Counted from the stretch's first letter, positions 1-8,675 are shown. The stretch is 48,966 nt of DNA from Thermoleophilia bacterium (GCA_014534345.1 JACVRR010000002.1:1-48966); one strand, 5' to 3'. The notes: a model not told the origin generated them from the sequence alone. A program made the numbers and translations.

Positions 1-1
1 G

Positions 2-1108
2 GTCGAGGTGCTCGATCACCTCGACGGCGGCCGCGGCGTCGAACCCGGCGAGGCGGGCGTCCCGGTAGGTGAGCGCCGTCTGGAAGAGGCGGACGCGCTC
101 ACGCTGCCGCGCCGCCAGCCGCTCGAGCCGGAGCCGCGCCTGCGCCGCCTCGAGCGCGCGGTGCGAGATGTCGACGCCCGCGATCTCGGCGAACTGCGGC
201 TCGCGGAGGAGCGCCTCGACGAGCTTGCCGCTGCCACAGCCCAGGTCGAGCACGCGCGCCGCGCCGGTCGCCTCGAGGACGGCGACGACCGCGCCGAGCC
301 GCCTCTCGCCGAGGCGCAGCGGCTCCTCGACCGCCTCCTCCTCGGCGGCCCGCGCCTCCAGCTCCCGGTCGGGCTCGGGCTCCTCGCCCTCGAGCAGCTT
401 CGCCAGCGCCTCGGCGATCAGCGAGCGGCGGTGGCGCAGGTAGCGCCTCACGATCAGGTCGCGGGCGGGATGCCCGGCCAGCCAGTCCTCGCCGCGGCGA
501 AGCAGCTTCTCGACCTCGTCCTCGCCGACCCAGTAGTGCTTGTCGGCGTCGAGTACGGGCACGAGCACGTACAGGTGCGCGAGCAGGTCGCGCAGCCGCA
601 CCTCGCCCTCCAGCTCGACGGTGAAGTAGCGGCTGTCGCCCCACTCGGGGAACTCCTGGTCGAGCGGGCGGTCGACCGCGTGCACGGCGTAGCCGAGCGG
701 CTGGAACAGGTCCCGGAGCAGCCCCTCGCCGCCGGCACACGGGAGCGCGGCGATCTGCGCGCGAAGTGGGAGCGCGCGCTCCGCCAGGTCGGGACGCTCC
801 CGCGACCGCCCGGCGAGCGCCGTGTTGTAGACGCGCGCGAGCGCGACCGACAGGAAGGAGGAGGCGACGTAGGGCCGGTCGTTGACGTACTGGTCCAGCC
901 GCGGAAAGCGGACGCCGCGGCGGATCAGCCCGACCGGGTCGATCTCGAGCAGCAGCGCCGCCGTGCAGCGCTCCTCGCTCGCCTCCGGGTAGAAGACGTG
1001 CGCCTCGCCGAACGGCAGGGAGAACGTCTGCAGCCGCCCGGGGTGCTTGTGCAGCAGGTCACCGAGGTCGGTCGCCGGCCGGTGGGTGGTGGTGATCGTC
1101 AGCAGCAT
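2..1108 (-). CDS. hen1: Hen1-type 3'-terminal RNA ribose 2'-O-methyltransferase, C-terminus beyond window
   Basis: The reverse strand is open from an ATG at 1108 to the window edge (369 codons, no stop reached), so the ORF track omits it. The N-terminus MLLTITTTHRPATDLGDLL and about 250 following residues match the bacterial Hen1 N-terminal domain. A SAM-binding motif VLDLGCGSGK follows, and the visible part ends in VEVIEHLD. The EVIEH signature (about residues 363-367) carries the Glu-Glu-His metal ligands used by Hen1. The family methylates the 2'-OH of the 3' end of broken RNA so that the nick, once sealed, cannot be recut. It normally works with the kinase-phosphatase-ligase Pnkp, which would be expected just to the left, outside the window. 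The 412-aa plus-strand ORF over it is a shadow. Confidence 0.9.
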   Translation of the reverse strand, partial: MLLTITTTHRPATDLGDLLHKHPGRLQTFSLPFGEAHVFYPEASEERCTAALLLEIDPVGLIRRGVRFPRLDQYVNDRPYVASSFLSVALARVYNTALAGRSRERPDLAERALPLRAQIAALPCAGGEGLLRDLFQPLGYAVHAVDRPLDQEFPEWGDSRYFTVELEGEVRLRDLLAHLYVLVPVLDADKHYWVGEDEVEKLLRRGEDWLAGHPARDLIVRRYLRHRRSLIAEALAKLLEGEEPEPDRELEARAAEEEAVEEPLRLGERRLGAVVAVLEATGAARVLDLGCGSGKLVEALLREPQFAEIAGVDISHRALEAAQARLRLERLAARQRERVRLFQTALTYRDARLAGFDAAAAVEVIEHLD

Positions 1109-1306
1109 CGGAGCAACGAAAAGGGCGACTCGACGGTCGCCCTCGTCCCGTTCGCGTCGCGGGAGGCGAGGGCTACGCCGGCGGCGTCCTCTCGGGGCGG
1201 TTGCGCAGGCGGGCGACGACGCAGTCTTCGAGCATCCCACGGATGATAGGGCGCTCGCTGCGCTCGTCGCGCTCGCCGACCGGCGCGGCGCACTCTCCGT
1301 GCCAGA

Positions 1307-1552
1307 ATGACGCCGATGGTCGATCGACCGGGAGAACCGCCCCGCGAGCCGCGTCGGCTGACAGACGAGGAGCTGGTGGTTCTGGACCTGACCGGCGAGG
1401 TGTACCGACGGTTCGCCGCGCTCCCCGAGTACCACCTCAACGACGTAGGCGACGTGGTGCGCCACATCCACGCGATCCAGAAGATCGTGTCCGCTCGTGT
1501 CGCGTACCGGACCAACCCCGAGCGGTTCCCGGTAAGCCGCCGACCGCAGTAG
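1307..1552 (+). CDS. small hypothetical protein, 81 aa
   Basis: A short acidic/basic soluble protein with no signal peptide or membrane segment. After a proline/arginine-rich first 18 residues it has a probable helical hairpin (TDEELVVLDLTGEVYRRF, then DVGDVVRHIHAIQKIVSAR). The HIHAIQ helix resembles that of short proteins found in actinobacteria and their phages, but I cannot assign a function. ATG 1307 is used; ATG 1316 is an in-frame alternative. It is divergent from hen1 across about 200 nt. Codon use is typical of the window, which favours a real gene. Confidence 0.6.
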   Translation: MTPMVDRPGEPPREPRRLTDEELVVLDLTGEVYRRFAALPEYHLNDVGDVVRHIHAIQKIVSARVAYRTNPERFPVSRRPQ

Positions 1553-1649
1553 GAGGCCCACCGAGCGCCGCGGGCGGCGTCGTCACGTTCGCCGGCGAGC
1601 GCGAGATGGCCGCCTTCGCCGACCGCTACGGGCCCATGGGAAGGTCTAG

Positions 1650-1667
1650 CGTTTCGCTAGCGAAACG
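1650..1667. repeat. perfect 18-bp palindrome
   Basis: CGTTTCGCTAGCGAAACG reads the same on both strands. It contains the TAG that ends the frameshifted minus-strand gene at 1657. It could be an operator for a dimeric regulator or a short hairpin at the gene end. Nothing nearby identifies a binding protein. Confidence 0.6.
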
Positions 1668-1856
1668 TCGCCGTCTCATCGTCTTCGCGGTAGATGGTGA
1701 TCCCGCGTTGGAAGTCCGGGCTACTGACGTGGACGTGCCAGCCCTTTTGGCCGTCCGGAAGTCCCCAAGGGCGTCGATTAGCTCGTCGGCCTCGCTGTCG
1801 GACAACGCAAGGTAGACCGACGAGAGGGGCTTGCCCTCGTCGTCAGCGATTCGCAC
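1657..1856 (-). pseudogene. frameshifted small hypothetical protein (about 66 aa if restored)
   Basis: From ATG 1856 the frame reads MRIADDEGKPLSSVYLALSD and continues through a helix SEADELIDALGDF. It then leaves its natural frame at a run of four A and three G (about 1742-1748). In the next frame the sequence continues as GWHVHVSSPDFQRGITIY and ends at TAG 1657-1659. The joined product resembles a small actinobacterial family whose pattern is a strand, a helix of type EEARELRDAL, then HVSSxDFxxEITV. A single missing base would restore it. This is either an assembly indel or a young pseudogene. The 76-aa ORF in the track reads past the shift into noise. Confidence 0.5.
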
Positions 1857-1865
1857 CCGGCGAGT

Positions 1866-2655
1866 CTACGCCGCGAGCGGAACGGCTCGCGCTCGCGCGA
1901 GAGCCTGAGAAAGCCGCGCGAGGATGCAGAGGTCGGCGTGCAGCGCGACCCGCGCGAGCCCGCGCGTGCGAAGCGGGGAGAGGTTGTAGTCGTGCTTCAA
2001 GCGGCCGAACTCGCGCTCGACGGAGCCGCGCCGCGCGTACAGTCGGCGAAGCGGCGGGTCGAGCGGGGAACGAGCGGGTCCTTGCGCTCGGCCTTGATCC
2101 AGCGCGAGCGCGGCTCGCACTCGCCCGTGGGGCAGCGCCACTTCGCCGCCTTCCGCTTGAAGTCCGCGCCCGCATCGTCCACTCGCCGTGCTCGCAGGCG
2201 AGCGGCTACGGCCGCTCCGTCTCGCCGGGGTTGTGGCAGCGGGCGAGGATCGGAAGCGCCCCGCGCTCCATGCACGCCTCGTGGACGGGGTTGTAGTCGT
2301 AGCCCTTGTCCATGATCGCCGTCTCGGGGCTGAAAGCCGCGCTCGGCCAGCTTGTCGAGCAGCGGCGCGACGGCGTGCAGCTCGGCCTCGCGCGCCGTGC
2401 GAACCTGCCAGGCGACCGGCAGGGTCCCTCCGCGCACGTCGCCGCGTCGATCTTGTACCCGTAGAAGCCACCGCCCCTTGCGCGTGCTGACCGCTCCGGT
2501 GGCCCCACGAGGCGTCCGGGTCGCTGAACCGCTCGCTCGAGCCCGCCCTTGCGGACGAACCGCTGACCGTTGGCGTATGCGCGAACGTCGGAGGCGTGGA
2601 TTGCCACGTCGCGGCCGTACTCGGGAAGCTCGGCGCGAAACTGGCCGGCGAACAT
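1866..2655 (-). pseudogene. degenerate DDE transposase remnant (IS4/IS1182-like)
   Basis: Pieces of one transposase are spread over all three minus frames. In order they include AIHASDVRAYANGQRFVRK, FSDPDASWGHRS, GGGFYGYKIDAATCA, LPVAWQVRTAREAELHAVA, AIMDKGYDYNPVHEACMERG, KRKAAKWRCPTGECEPRSRW and finally VEREFGRLKHDYNLSPLR to a stop at 1866. At least five frame changes are needed to join them, and the N-terminal third is missing. The gene is dead. The DKGYDY and VEREFGRLK segments are typical of DDE transposases whose last Glu lies in a YxxR..VE.. helix. I could not find intact terminal repeats, so the original ends are lost. It lies immediately upstream of the FAD/Rieske gene on the other strand. 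Confidence 0.85.
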
Positions 2656-2774
2656 GCTCGCCGGCCGGGGGTCGCCCCGCCTGGCGAGCAGCGAGGCGCT
2701 CCGCGCCTTCCGCGCGGCCTACCCGCCCTGAGGCACCGGTTTCGCCGGACGGCGCGCGCGAGAGGAAGCGTCCC

Positions 2775-4307
2775 GTGGACGCCCCGCGCTCGCTGTGGAT
2801 CGAGTCGACGCCGGAGACCTCGTACCCGGCGCTCGCCGACGGCCTCGAGGTCGACATCGCCGTCGTCGGCGGCGGGATCGCGGGGATCACCGCGGCGTTC
2901 CTCCTCCAGCGCGAGGGCCGCTCGGTCGCGGTCGTCGACTCGAAGCGGATCCTCCACGGGGCGACGGGCTACACGACGGCGAAGGTCACCGCCGGGCACA
3001 GCGTCAGCTACTCGACGCTCGAGGGCAACTTCGGCCGCGAGGGCGCGCGGACCTACGCCGAGGCGCAGCAGGGTGCCCTCGAGCTGGTCGCCCGGCTGGT
3101 CGAGGAGCTCGCGATCGACTGCGACTTCGAGCGCAAGGCGAACTACGTCTACGCCGAGTCCCCGGACGAGCGCGCGACAATCGAGGAGGAGGTGGAGGCG
3201 GCGCTGCGGGCCGGTCTCGCGGCCGAGCTCGTCGAGGAGACGCCGCTGCCCTACCCCGTCGAGTGCGCGTTCCGGCTCCCCGGGCAGGCGCAGTTCCACC
3301 CGCGCAAGTACCTGCTCCGACTGGCCGAGGCGGTGGCGGGCGACGGTGGCCGGATCTTCGAGCAGACGCGCGCGACCGGCATCGAGGGAAGCGGGCCCTG
3401 CCGCGTCGTCACCGACCGCGGGACGCTGACCGCCCGCGACGTGGTCGTCTCCTCGCACCTCCCGTTCCTCGACCGCGGGTTCTTCTTCGCGAAGGCGCAT
3501 CCCGAGCGCTCCTACGCCGTCGCCTGCCGGATCTCCCGCGAGCAGGATCCGGAGGGGATGTACATCAACCTCTCGCCGCCGACGCGCTCCGTGCGGACCG
3601 CGTACGACGAGGGCGGCCTGCTGCTCCTGCTCGGGGGCGAGGGCCACAAGCCGGGCGCGGAGCCCGACACGCACGCCCGCTACGGCGCGCTCGAGGAGTT
3701 CGGCCGCCGTCACTGGGGCGCCTCCGAGTTCCCCTACCGCTGGTCGACGCAGGACTACAGCCCGCTGGACGGCGTCCCCTACGTCGGGCGCCTGACCCGC
3801 CGCGGCGACCACGTCTACGTCGCGACCGGCTTCAAGAAGTGGGGCATGACGAACGGCACCGCCGCGGCGATGATCCTCGGCGACCTCGTCCTCGGCCGCG
3901 ACAACCCGTGGGCGGGCCTCTTCGACTCGAAGCGGCTGACGCCGCGCGCCTCGGCGCCGAGGTTCGTGAAGGAGAACGCGACCGTCGCGCGCCACTTCGT
4001 CGGCGACCGGCTCGACCGAGGGGAGGCGGCCGAAGTCGAGACGGTCGCGCCCGGTGAGGGTCGCATGCTCCGCGTGCGCGGGCGCAAGACGGCCGTCTAC
4101 CGCGACGAGGGGGGCCGCGTGCACGCCCTGTCGCCTGTCTGCACGCACATGGGCTGCCACGTGGGCTGGAACCCGGCCGAGCGCTCGTGGGACTGCCCCT
4201 GCCACGGGTCCCGCTTCGGCGGGGACGGGACCGTCATCCAGGGGCCGGCGACCCGAGACCTCGCGCGGCGCGACCTCGGGACGGGAAGCGGCGACGGGAC
4301 CCGCTGA
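2775..4307 (+). CDS. FAD-dependent oxidoreductase with C-terminal Rieske [2Fe-2S] domain
   Basis: A 510-aa protein. The N-terminal DAO-type flavin domain starts with the dinucleotide-binding motif GGGIAG (about residues 32-37). HGATGYTTAKVTAGHS and the later GVPYVGRL / ATGFKKWGMTNGTAAA segments are typical of the YurR/glycine-oxidase-like branch of FAD oxidoreductases. The C-terminal about 90 residues are a Rieske domain with CTHMGC and CPCHGSRF, so both Cys-His pairs that bind the cluster are present. The family probably oxidises a small amine or related substrate and passes electrons through the cluster; the substrate is unknown. GTG 2775 follows GAGGAAGCG and gives the natural family N-terminus. 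The track's upstream extension to 2352 is transposase antisense. The gene stands alone, downstream of a dead transposase. Confidence 0.9.
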   Translation: MDAPRSLWIESTPETSYPALADGLEVDIAVVGGGIAGITAAFLLQREGRSVAVVDSKRILHGATGYTTAKVTAGHSVSYSTLEGNFGREGARTYAEAQQGALELVARLVEELAIDCDFERKANYVYAESPDERATIEEEVEAALRAGLAAELVEETPLPYPVECAFRLPGQAQFHPRKYLLRLAEAVAGDGGRIFEQTRATGIEGSGPCRVVTDRGTLTARDVVVSSHLPFLDRGFFFAKAHPERSYAVACRISREQDPEGMYINLSPPTRSVRTAYDEGGLLLLLGGEGHKPGAEPDTHARYGALEEFGRRHWGASEFPYRWSTQDYSPLDGVPYVGRLTRRGDHVYVATGFKKWGMTNGTAAAMILGDLVLGRDNPWAGLFDSKRLTPRASAPRFVKENATVARHFVGDRLDRGEAAEVETVAPGEGRMLRVRGRKTAVYRDEGGRVHALSPVCTHMGCHVGWNPAERSWDCPCHGSRFGGDGTVIQGPATRDLARRDLGTGSGDGTR

Positions 4308-4492
4308 TCCGCTCGCGCCGCGGGGACGGGCGGTGCGGCGGGCGCGGGCTGCCGCAGCGTCAGCTGGTTGACGTTGAAGAGCATGGGCGCCGCGGCAGCC
4401 GGTCGACCAGGCTACGAGACCGGTTCGGCGCGCCCGCCGCTTGCGCAGAGGCGCCCGGAACCCCGGCCGCTCGGCCGGTGTAGTAGGACCGG

Positions 4493-5050
4493 TTGGTGCC
4501 GCCGGCGTCGGAGAGCGAACTCGTGGAGCGCGCCCGACGCGGCGACGTCGGCGCCTACGAGGAGATCGTCCGCATGCATCAGACGTCGGCCTTCCGCCTC
4601 GCCTACGTGCTGCTCGGCGACGCCGCCGAGGCGGAGGACGCGGCGCAGGAGGCGTTCGTCAAGGCCCACCGCGCCCTCGGCCGCTTCCGGCGCGACGCGC
4701 CCTTCCGGCCCTGGCTGCTGCAGATCGCCGCGAACGAGGCCAGGAACCGGCGTCGCCGGAGCGAACGCCAGCGCGCGCTCGCCGTCCGCGGTGCCACTGC
4801 CGAGGTACGCGCCGACGACGCGTCCTCGCCCGAGGCGCAAGCGCTCGCACACGAGAGCCGGGAGGTGCTCCGCGCGGCGCTCGCCCGCCTGCGACGCGAG
4901 GAGTACGAGGTGGTCGCCTGCCGCTACCTGCTCGAGCTCTCGGAGTCCGAGACGGCGGCCGCGCTGACCCTCCCGCCGGGCACCGTCAAGTCGCGGCTGT
5001 CGCGCGCGCTGGAGCGGCTGCGGAACGACCTGGAGCCGGCCCGTGCGTGA
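4493..5050 (+). CDS. ECF-type RNA polymerase sigma factor
   Basis: At 185 aa this is the usual length for ECF sigma factors. Region 2 is visible as ARRGDVGAYEEIVRMHQ...AFRLAYVLLGDAAEAEDAAQEAFVKA, with FRPWLLQIAANEARNRRRR completing it. Region 4 is ALARLRREEYEVVACRYLLELSESETA followed by the HTH recognition helix LPPGTVKSRLSRALERLR. It directs RNA polymerase to a small stress- or envelope-type regulon. The stop overlaps the next gene's GTG by 8 nt, so sigma factor and membrane partner are co-translated. TTG 4493 or GTG 4496 may be the start. The 185 nt upstream contains an inverted repeat CGTCA-6-TGACG (4358-4373) that could belong to an autoregulated promoter, but I cannot assign -35/-10 boxes with confidence. 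Confidence 0.9.
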   Translation: MVPPASESELVERARRGDVGAYEEIVRMHQTSAFRLAYVLLGDAAEAEDAAQEAFVKAHRALGRFRRDAPFRPWLLQIAANEARNRRRRSERQRALAVRGATAEVRADDASSPEAQALAHESREVLRAALARLRREEYEVVACRYLLELSESETAAALTLPPGTVKSRLSRALERLRNDLEPARA

Positions 5051-5816
5051 GCTCGAGCGTGAGCTCCAAGCGCTCGGCCGCGAGCTGGCCTACCCGCCGA
5101 CGCCCGATCTGGCCACCGCCGTCGCCGCCCGGCTTGCGGCGCGCTCCGGGAGGCGGCAGCGGCTCGGGCTCCGCCCCCTCCTCGTCGCCGTCGCCGCCGC
5201 CGTGCTGGCGCTGTCGGCCGCGCTCGCCGTTCCCGCGGGACGAGCAGCGCTCCTGGAGCTGCTGGAGATCGGCGGCCTCCGCGTCGAGCGCACCGAGGAG
5301 CGGCCGCACGCGCCGCCGCTGGACGAGCGGCGTCTCGGCGAGCGCGTCTCGCTGGACGAGGCACGGCGCCGCGTCGGGTACACCGTCCTCGCCCCCCCGC
5401 TCGAGCGCCACGGGCGGCCGCACTACGTGCTCCTCGACGAGTCCCGACCCGGCGGCCAGGTGACGATTCCCTCCTGGGCCTACGCCGACCCGCGCGCTCC
5501 GCTCCGCGGCAGGGTGCTCCTCACGCAGTTCGCGGCGAGCAGCGACCGGGACCTCGCGCAGAAGTTCGCGGGGCCCGAGACGAGGATCGAGTCGCTCACC
5601 GTCGCGGGCGCGCCGGCGCTCTGGTTCGAGGGCGCGCCGCACGTGTTCGCGTTCCGCGACCGCACGGGCGGGCTCCTCGAAGACACCCGCCGACTCGTCG
5701 GCAACGCGCTCGTGTTCGAAGGCGACGGGGTCGTGCTGCGGATCGAAGGGGCACTCTCGCTGGCGCGGGCGCTCCGCATCGCCGAGTCGCTCGAGCCGCT
5801 GCCCCCTCCCCGCTGA
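5043..5816 (+). CDS. membrane-anchored putative anti-sigma factor
   Basis: A 257-aa protein starting at GTG 5043 inside the sigma gene. Residues 1-40 form a short cytoplasmic segment (ELERELQALGRELAYPPTPDLATAVAARLA). One transmembrane helix follows (LLVAVAAAVLALSAALAVPAG, about 42-65), then a 190-aa extracytoplasmic domain. The order of a short N-terminal domain, one TM and a C-terminal sensor is that of anti-sigma factors, and the outer part resembles DUF4367-like sensor domains. There is no recognisable zinc HxxxCxxC anti-sigma motif, so the role is inferred mainly from position. The overlap with the ECF gene makes co-regulation almost certain. Confidence 0.75.
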   Translation: MRELERELQALGRELAYPPTPDLATAVAARLAARSGRRQRLGLRPLLVAVAAAVLALSAALAVPAGRAALLELLEIGGLRVERTEERPHAPPLDERRLGERVSLDEARRRVGYTVLAPPLERHGRPHYVLLDESRPGGQVTIPSWAYADPRAPLRGRVLLTQFAASSDRDLAQKFAGPETRIESLTVAGAPALWFEGAPHVFAFRDRTGGLLEDTRRLVGNALVFEGDGVVLRIEGALSLARALRIAESLEPLPPPR

Positions 5817-5971
5817 TGGCGCCGTCGCGGTGGACCCGCGCGGTCGGCGAGCTCGCTCGGTGCTCGTGCCATACCGGTCGACCGCACCTCCCCGCCCGCC
5901 CGATCGCGCCGGTTGAAACGAATCACGCCCGTCCAGCACGTGCTCTACTCGGCGCCTCGGCAGGAGGCGAG

Positions 5972-6844
5972 GTGCAGTACGTCAGCCGCTATCCGCTCCG
6001 CGGGATCCGCGAGGCGACCACCGACCGGCAGCTCGCGCTGCTGGACACGGCGGCGGCCGTCCTGCGCGACGACGACCGCGTCCTCGCCGCCTGGCTGGCC
6101 GGAAGCCTCGCCGTCGGCCGCGGCGACCCCTTCAGCGACGTCGACGTCCACTGCTGCGTCGAGGACTCGGCGGCCGCCGAGCTGTCCGGCGAAGGGTGGA
6201 AGGAGATCCTCGGTCGCATCACGCCCACGGTGATGGCGGTCGCCTTCCCGCCGCCCAGCATCGGCGGGTACTCGTTGACGCCGGACTGGGTACACGTCGA
6301 CCTCCTGTTCCAGCCGCGAAGCGGGTTCGAGCCGGCGAAGCTCGACGGCTACCGGCGGCTGTTCGACAAGACGGGCGAGCTCGTGCTCCAGGCCGAGAGC
6401 CCGGCGGCCCCGATCGAAGGGGAGCGCTACTTCCCCGCCGCCACGGTCGAGTGGTTCTTCTACATGTTCGGGAAGCTGGTCGCGGTCGTCGGCCGCAACG
6501 AGCCGGTGCTCGGGATGCTCGGAGCCGTGACGATCCGCGACACCTGCCTCGTCCCGCTCTTCTGCGCCGAGCGCGGCGTGCGGCGCGGCGGCGGCGCCAA
6601 GCGGCTTCGCCCGTTCCTCTCCGCCGAGCAGCACGCGCTCCTGGAAGGGCTCCCGCCGTTCGCGCCGACGCTCGACTCGGTGATCGACAGCGAGCTCGCG
6701 CTCGCGCAGATCTTCGTCCCGCGCGGTCGCGCGCTCGCCGCGGCGACCGGCGCGCACTGGCCGGGGGCGCTGGAGACCGCAACCGTTCGCCACGTCGAGC
6801 GGGCGATCGGCGTGCCGGTCGTGATCCCGGAGCACGCGCCGTAG
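5972..6844 (+). CDS. nucleotidyltransferase-fold protein
   Basis: A 290-aa protein. Residues about 35-60 contain AGSLAVGRGDPFSDVDVHC, the GS...DxD signature of the polymerase-beta nucleotidyltransferase superfamily, with both metal-binding aspartates present. A third acidic residue may be in WVHVDLLFQ (about 110). The remainder is alpha-helical. Family members transfer nucleotides to antibiotics, tRNA or proteins, and many stand-alone ones are uncharacterised; no substrate can be given here. I place the start at GTG 5972 because CAGGAGGCGAG precedes it. The track's 5816 start would add 52 residues of unlikely composition. Its stop overlaps the start of the acetyltransferase gene by one base. 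Confidence 0.75.
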   Translation: MQYVSRYPLRGIREATTDRQLALLDTAAAVLRDDDRVLAAWLAGSLAVGRGDPFSDVDVHCCVEDSAAAELSGEGWKEILGRITPTVMAVAFPPPSIGGYSLTPDWVHVDLLFQPRSGFEPAKLDGYRRLFDKTGELVLQAESPAAPIEGERYFPAATVEWFFYMFGKLVAVVGRNEPVLGMLGAVTIRDTCLVPLFCAERGVRRGGGAKRLRPFLSAEQHALLEGLPPFAPTLDSVIDSELALAQIFVPRGRALAAATGAHWPGALETATVRHVERAIGVPVVIPEHAP

Positions 6845-7326
6845 TGGCCGTCCGCGCGGCCGTTCCCGGCGACGCCCCGCGCATGGCGGAGCTCGCGGAG
6901 AGGAAGCGGGAGCAGTACGGGCGCCACGCCCCCGTCTTCCACCGGCCGAGACCGGGGATGCGAGCGAGTCACGCCGCCTTCCTGGCCTCGCTGGTCGAAG
7001 ACGCCGACCGCCACGTCTCGCTCGTGCACGAGGCGGACGACGGCCACGTCGACGGCTTCCTGGTCGCCGCCCTGAGGCCGGCGCCACCCGTCTATGACCC
7101 GGGCGGACTGACCGCGCTCGTCGACGACTTCGTGGTCGAGCACGCCGACCTCTGGGCGTTCGTCGGGCGGCGGCTGCTCGAGCGGGCGATCCACGCGGCG
7201 GCGTCGCGCGGAGCCGTGCAGACCGTCGTCGTCTGCGGGCCGCACGACCAACCGAAGCGAGCGATGCTCCTCGACTCGGGCCACGTGGTCGCCTCCGAGT
7301 GGTTCACGAAGCCGTTCGCCGGCTGA
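6844..7326 (+). CDS. GNAT-family N-acetyltransferase
   Basis: 160 aa from GTG 6844, sharing its first base with the previous stop (TAGTG). The order is that of a GNAT domain. A first strand VAVRAAVPGDAPRMAELAERK is followed by an insertion, then a central strand DGFLVAALRP and the strand LTALVDDFVVEHADLW. The acetyl-CoA helix region FVGRRLLERAIHAAASRGA and the final strand VQTVVVCGPHDQPKRAMLLDSGHVVAS complete the domain. The usual Q/RxxGxG/A loop is weak (VGRRLL). The acceptor is unknown. Overlap with the nucleotidyltransferase suggests the two act in one process. Confidence 0.75.
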   Translation: MAVRAAVPGDAPRMAELAERKREQYGRHAPVFHRPRPGMRASHAAFLASLVEDADRHVSLVHEADDGHVDGFLVAALRPAPPVYDPGGLTALVDDFVVEHADLWAFVGRRLLERAIHAAASRGAVQTVVVCGPHDQPKRAMLLDSGHVVASEWFTKPFAG

Positions 7327-7371
7327 TCGCCGCCGGTCGCCCCTTCGGCTGGACCCGCCTGCGCGACCACC

Positions 7372-8346
7372 TCACCAGGGGCGCCGAGCGGACGGGTCAC
7401 CGCGCCCGGAAGGAGCTCCCGGCGCGAGCAGCTCGACGACGTCGCCGTCGCAGAGCTCGTGCGCGGCGCCGACCCGCTGGCCGTCGAAGCGAGCCGAGGC
7501 GCCCCAGACGCGGGCGCCACGCAGGCGCCGTGCGAGGTCGCCGTGGACGGCGCGGGCCGCGTCGGCGGCCGTCGCCGGCGGTCGCAGCGCGATCGGCTCG
7601 CGATCGATCTCGCCGCCCGAGCGAAGGAAGACACGCACGAGTCCGGTCAGCCGCCAGAGCGCGGCGCGGAACGCCTCGATGCTGGCGTCGTCGAGCACCG
7701 AGACCGGTACGACTTCCAGCTCGAGCGCGGCGCGCAGGCGGTCGACTGCGCCGGCCGGCGCCTCGTCGGCCCGTGTCGCCGCGACGATCGTCCGCAGCGA
7801 GATCGAGGCCGCCGCGAGCTCCGCGCGCACCGTCTCCAGCTCCGCGAAGGGCGCCGAGGCGTCGTGGCAGAGCACCATCGCGTCCGCGCCGCGCAGCACC
7901 GACAGGAGCGCGCGCCCGCCGCCTCGCCCGGCCCTCGCGCCGGCGATCAGGCCGGGGATCTCGACGAGCTGGACGAGCACGCCCTCGACGCGCGTCAGCG
8001 CCGGCGCCGGGCGCGTGGTGGTGAACGCGTAGTCGCCCGTCTTGATCTGCACCTGCGAGAGCGCCTGCAGGAGCGACGACTTGCCGACGTTCGGCGCGCC
8101 GACGAGCGCGATCTGGGCGGCTCCCTCGCGGCGGACGGCGAGCGAGTCGCGGTGGACGACGCGCGCGCGCGTCCGCGTGGCGGCGAGCTCCGCGTTCAGC
8201 CACTTGCGGATGTCCGCGTACGGGCCGCTCTTGTAGTTGGGCAGCTCGGCGAGGATCGCGCGCAGCTCGCGGACGCGCTCGGCGCCATCCTTGCCCACGA
8301 GCCGGCGCTTGATGACCTGCATCTGGGTGCGATGTGGCATCGGCAT
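7372..8346 (-). CDS. DRG/Obg-family GTPase with TGS domain
   Basis: A 324-aa protein. An N-terminal helical arm (residues 1-60, with LPNYKSGPYADIRKWL) leads into a G domain. The G1 loop GAPNVGKSS lies at about 83-91, the switch-I threonines in FTTTRPAP at about 108, and G3 VEIPGLI at about 128-134. The G4 position reads ATRAD (about 190-194) where NKxD is expected. The last 80 residues are a TGS-like domain ending in DGDVVELLAPG. This is the DRG arrangement, which is common in archaea and eukaryotes and sporadic in bacteria, where these proteins associate with ribosomes. ATG 8346 has a good CAGGAG site 7 nt upstream. It faces the GNAT gene convergently. The altered G3 and G4 motifs suggest changed nucleotide specificity. 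Confidence 0.85.
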   Translation of the reverse strand: MPMPHRTQMQVIKRRLVGKDGAERVRELRAILAELPNYKSGPYADIRKWLNAELAATRTRARVVHRDSLAVRREGAAQIALVGAPNVGKSSLLQALSQVQIKTGDYAFTTTRPAPALTRVEGVLVQLVEIPGLIAGARAGRGGGRALLSVLRGADAMVLCHDASAPFAELETVRAELAAASISLRTIVAATRADEAPAGAVDRLRAALELEVVPVSVLDDASIEAFRAALWRLTGLVRVFLRSGGEIDREPIALRPPATAADAARAVHGDLARRLRGARVWGASARFDGQRVGAAHELCDGDVVELLAPGAPSGRGDPSARRPW

Positions 8347-8675
8347 CGCGACACTCCTGTGGCCGTGCGGGAGGGTGCGCGGGCCGGCACCGGGGCGACG
8401 CCCGCGTCCGTGTCCCGCCGCTTCCTCGGACGCGTTGAGAGCGGAAGCGGCGGACTAGCCGGTCTTGTTCGAGATCGTCGAGCGCCAGGCGCACTCGCGA
8501 TCCACTCGCTGCGCGTGTGCCATCGCGGCCGAGCCTACCTCGCCCGCGCCGCGGTTTCCAGGAGAGCGGCCGTGCTCGGCACGGACGCGCGCCGTCACGC
8601 GCGGACGGTCACTCCCTCGCGATTTCCCGGAACGGCCTGCCGCGTGACTGCCGCGACGCGCGTCGGTGGCCTGAC
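8347..8675. other. intergenic, no gene seen
   Basis: About 330 nt between the DRG GTPase start and the dehydrogenase stop, both on the minus strand. The first bases carry the GTPase ribosome site. Short ORFs here have unnatural composition. I see no tRNA, terminator hairpin or repeat I can support. Confidence 0.4.

Noticed and set aside
8-1246. 412-aa plus-strand ORF
   Set aside because: It is the antisense shadow of hen1. Its composition is Arg/Leu/Ala-rich with no domain, while the minus frame gives a clean Hen1 protein.
1866-4205. 779-aa minus-strand ORF
   Set aside because: Only its last about 70 codons and a short middle piece belong to the dead transposase. The rest is antisense to the FAD/Rieske gene.
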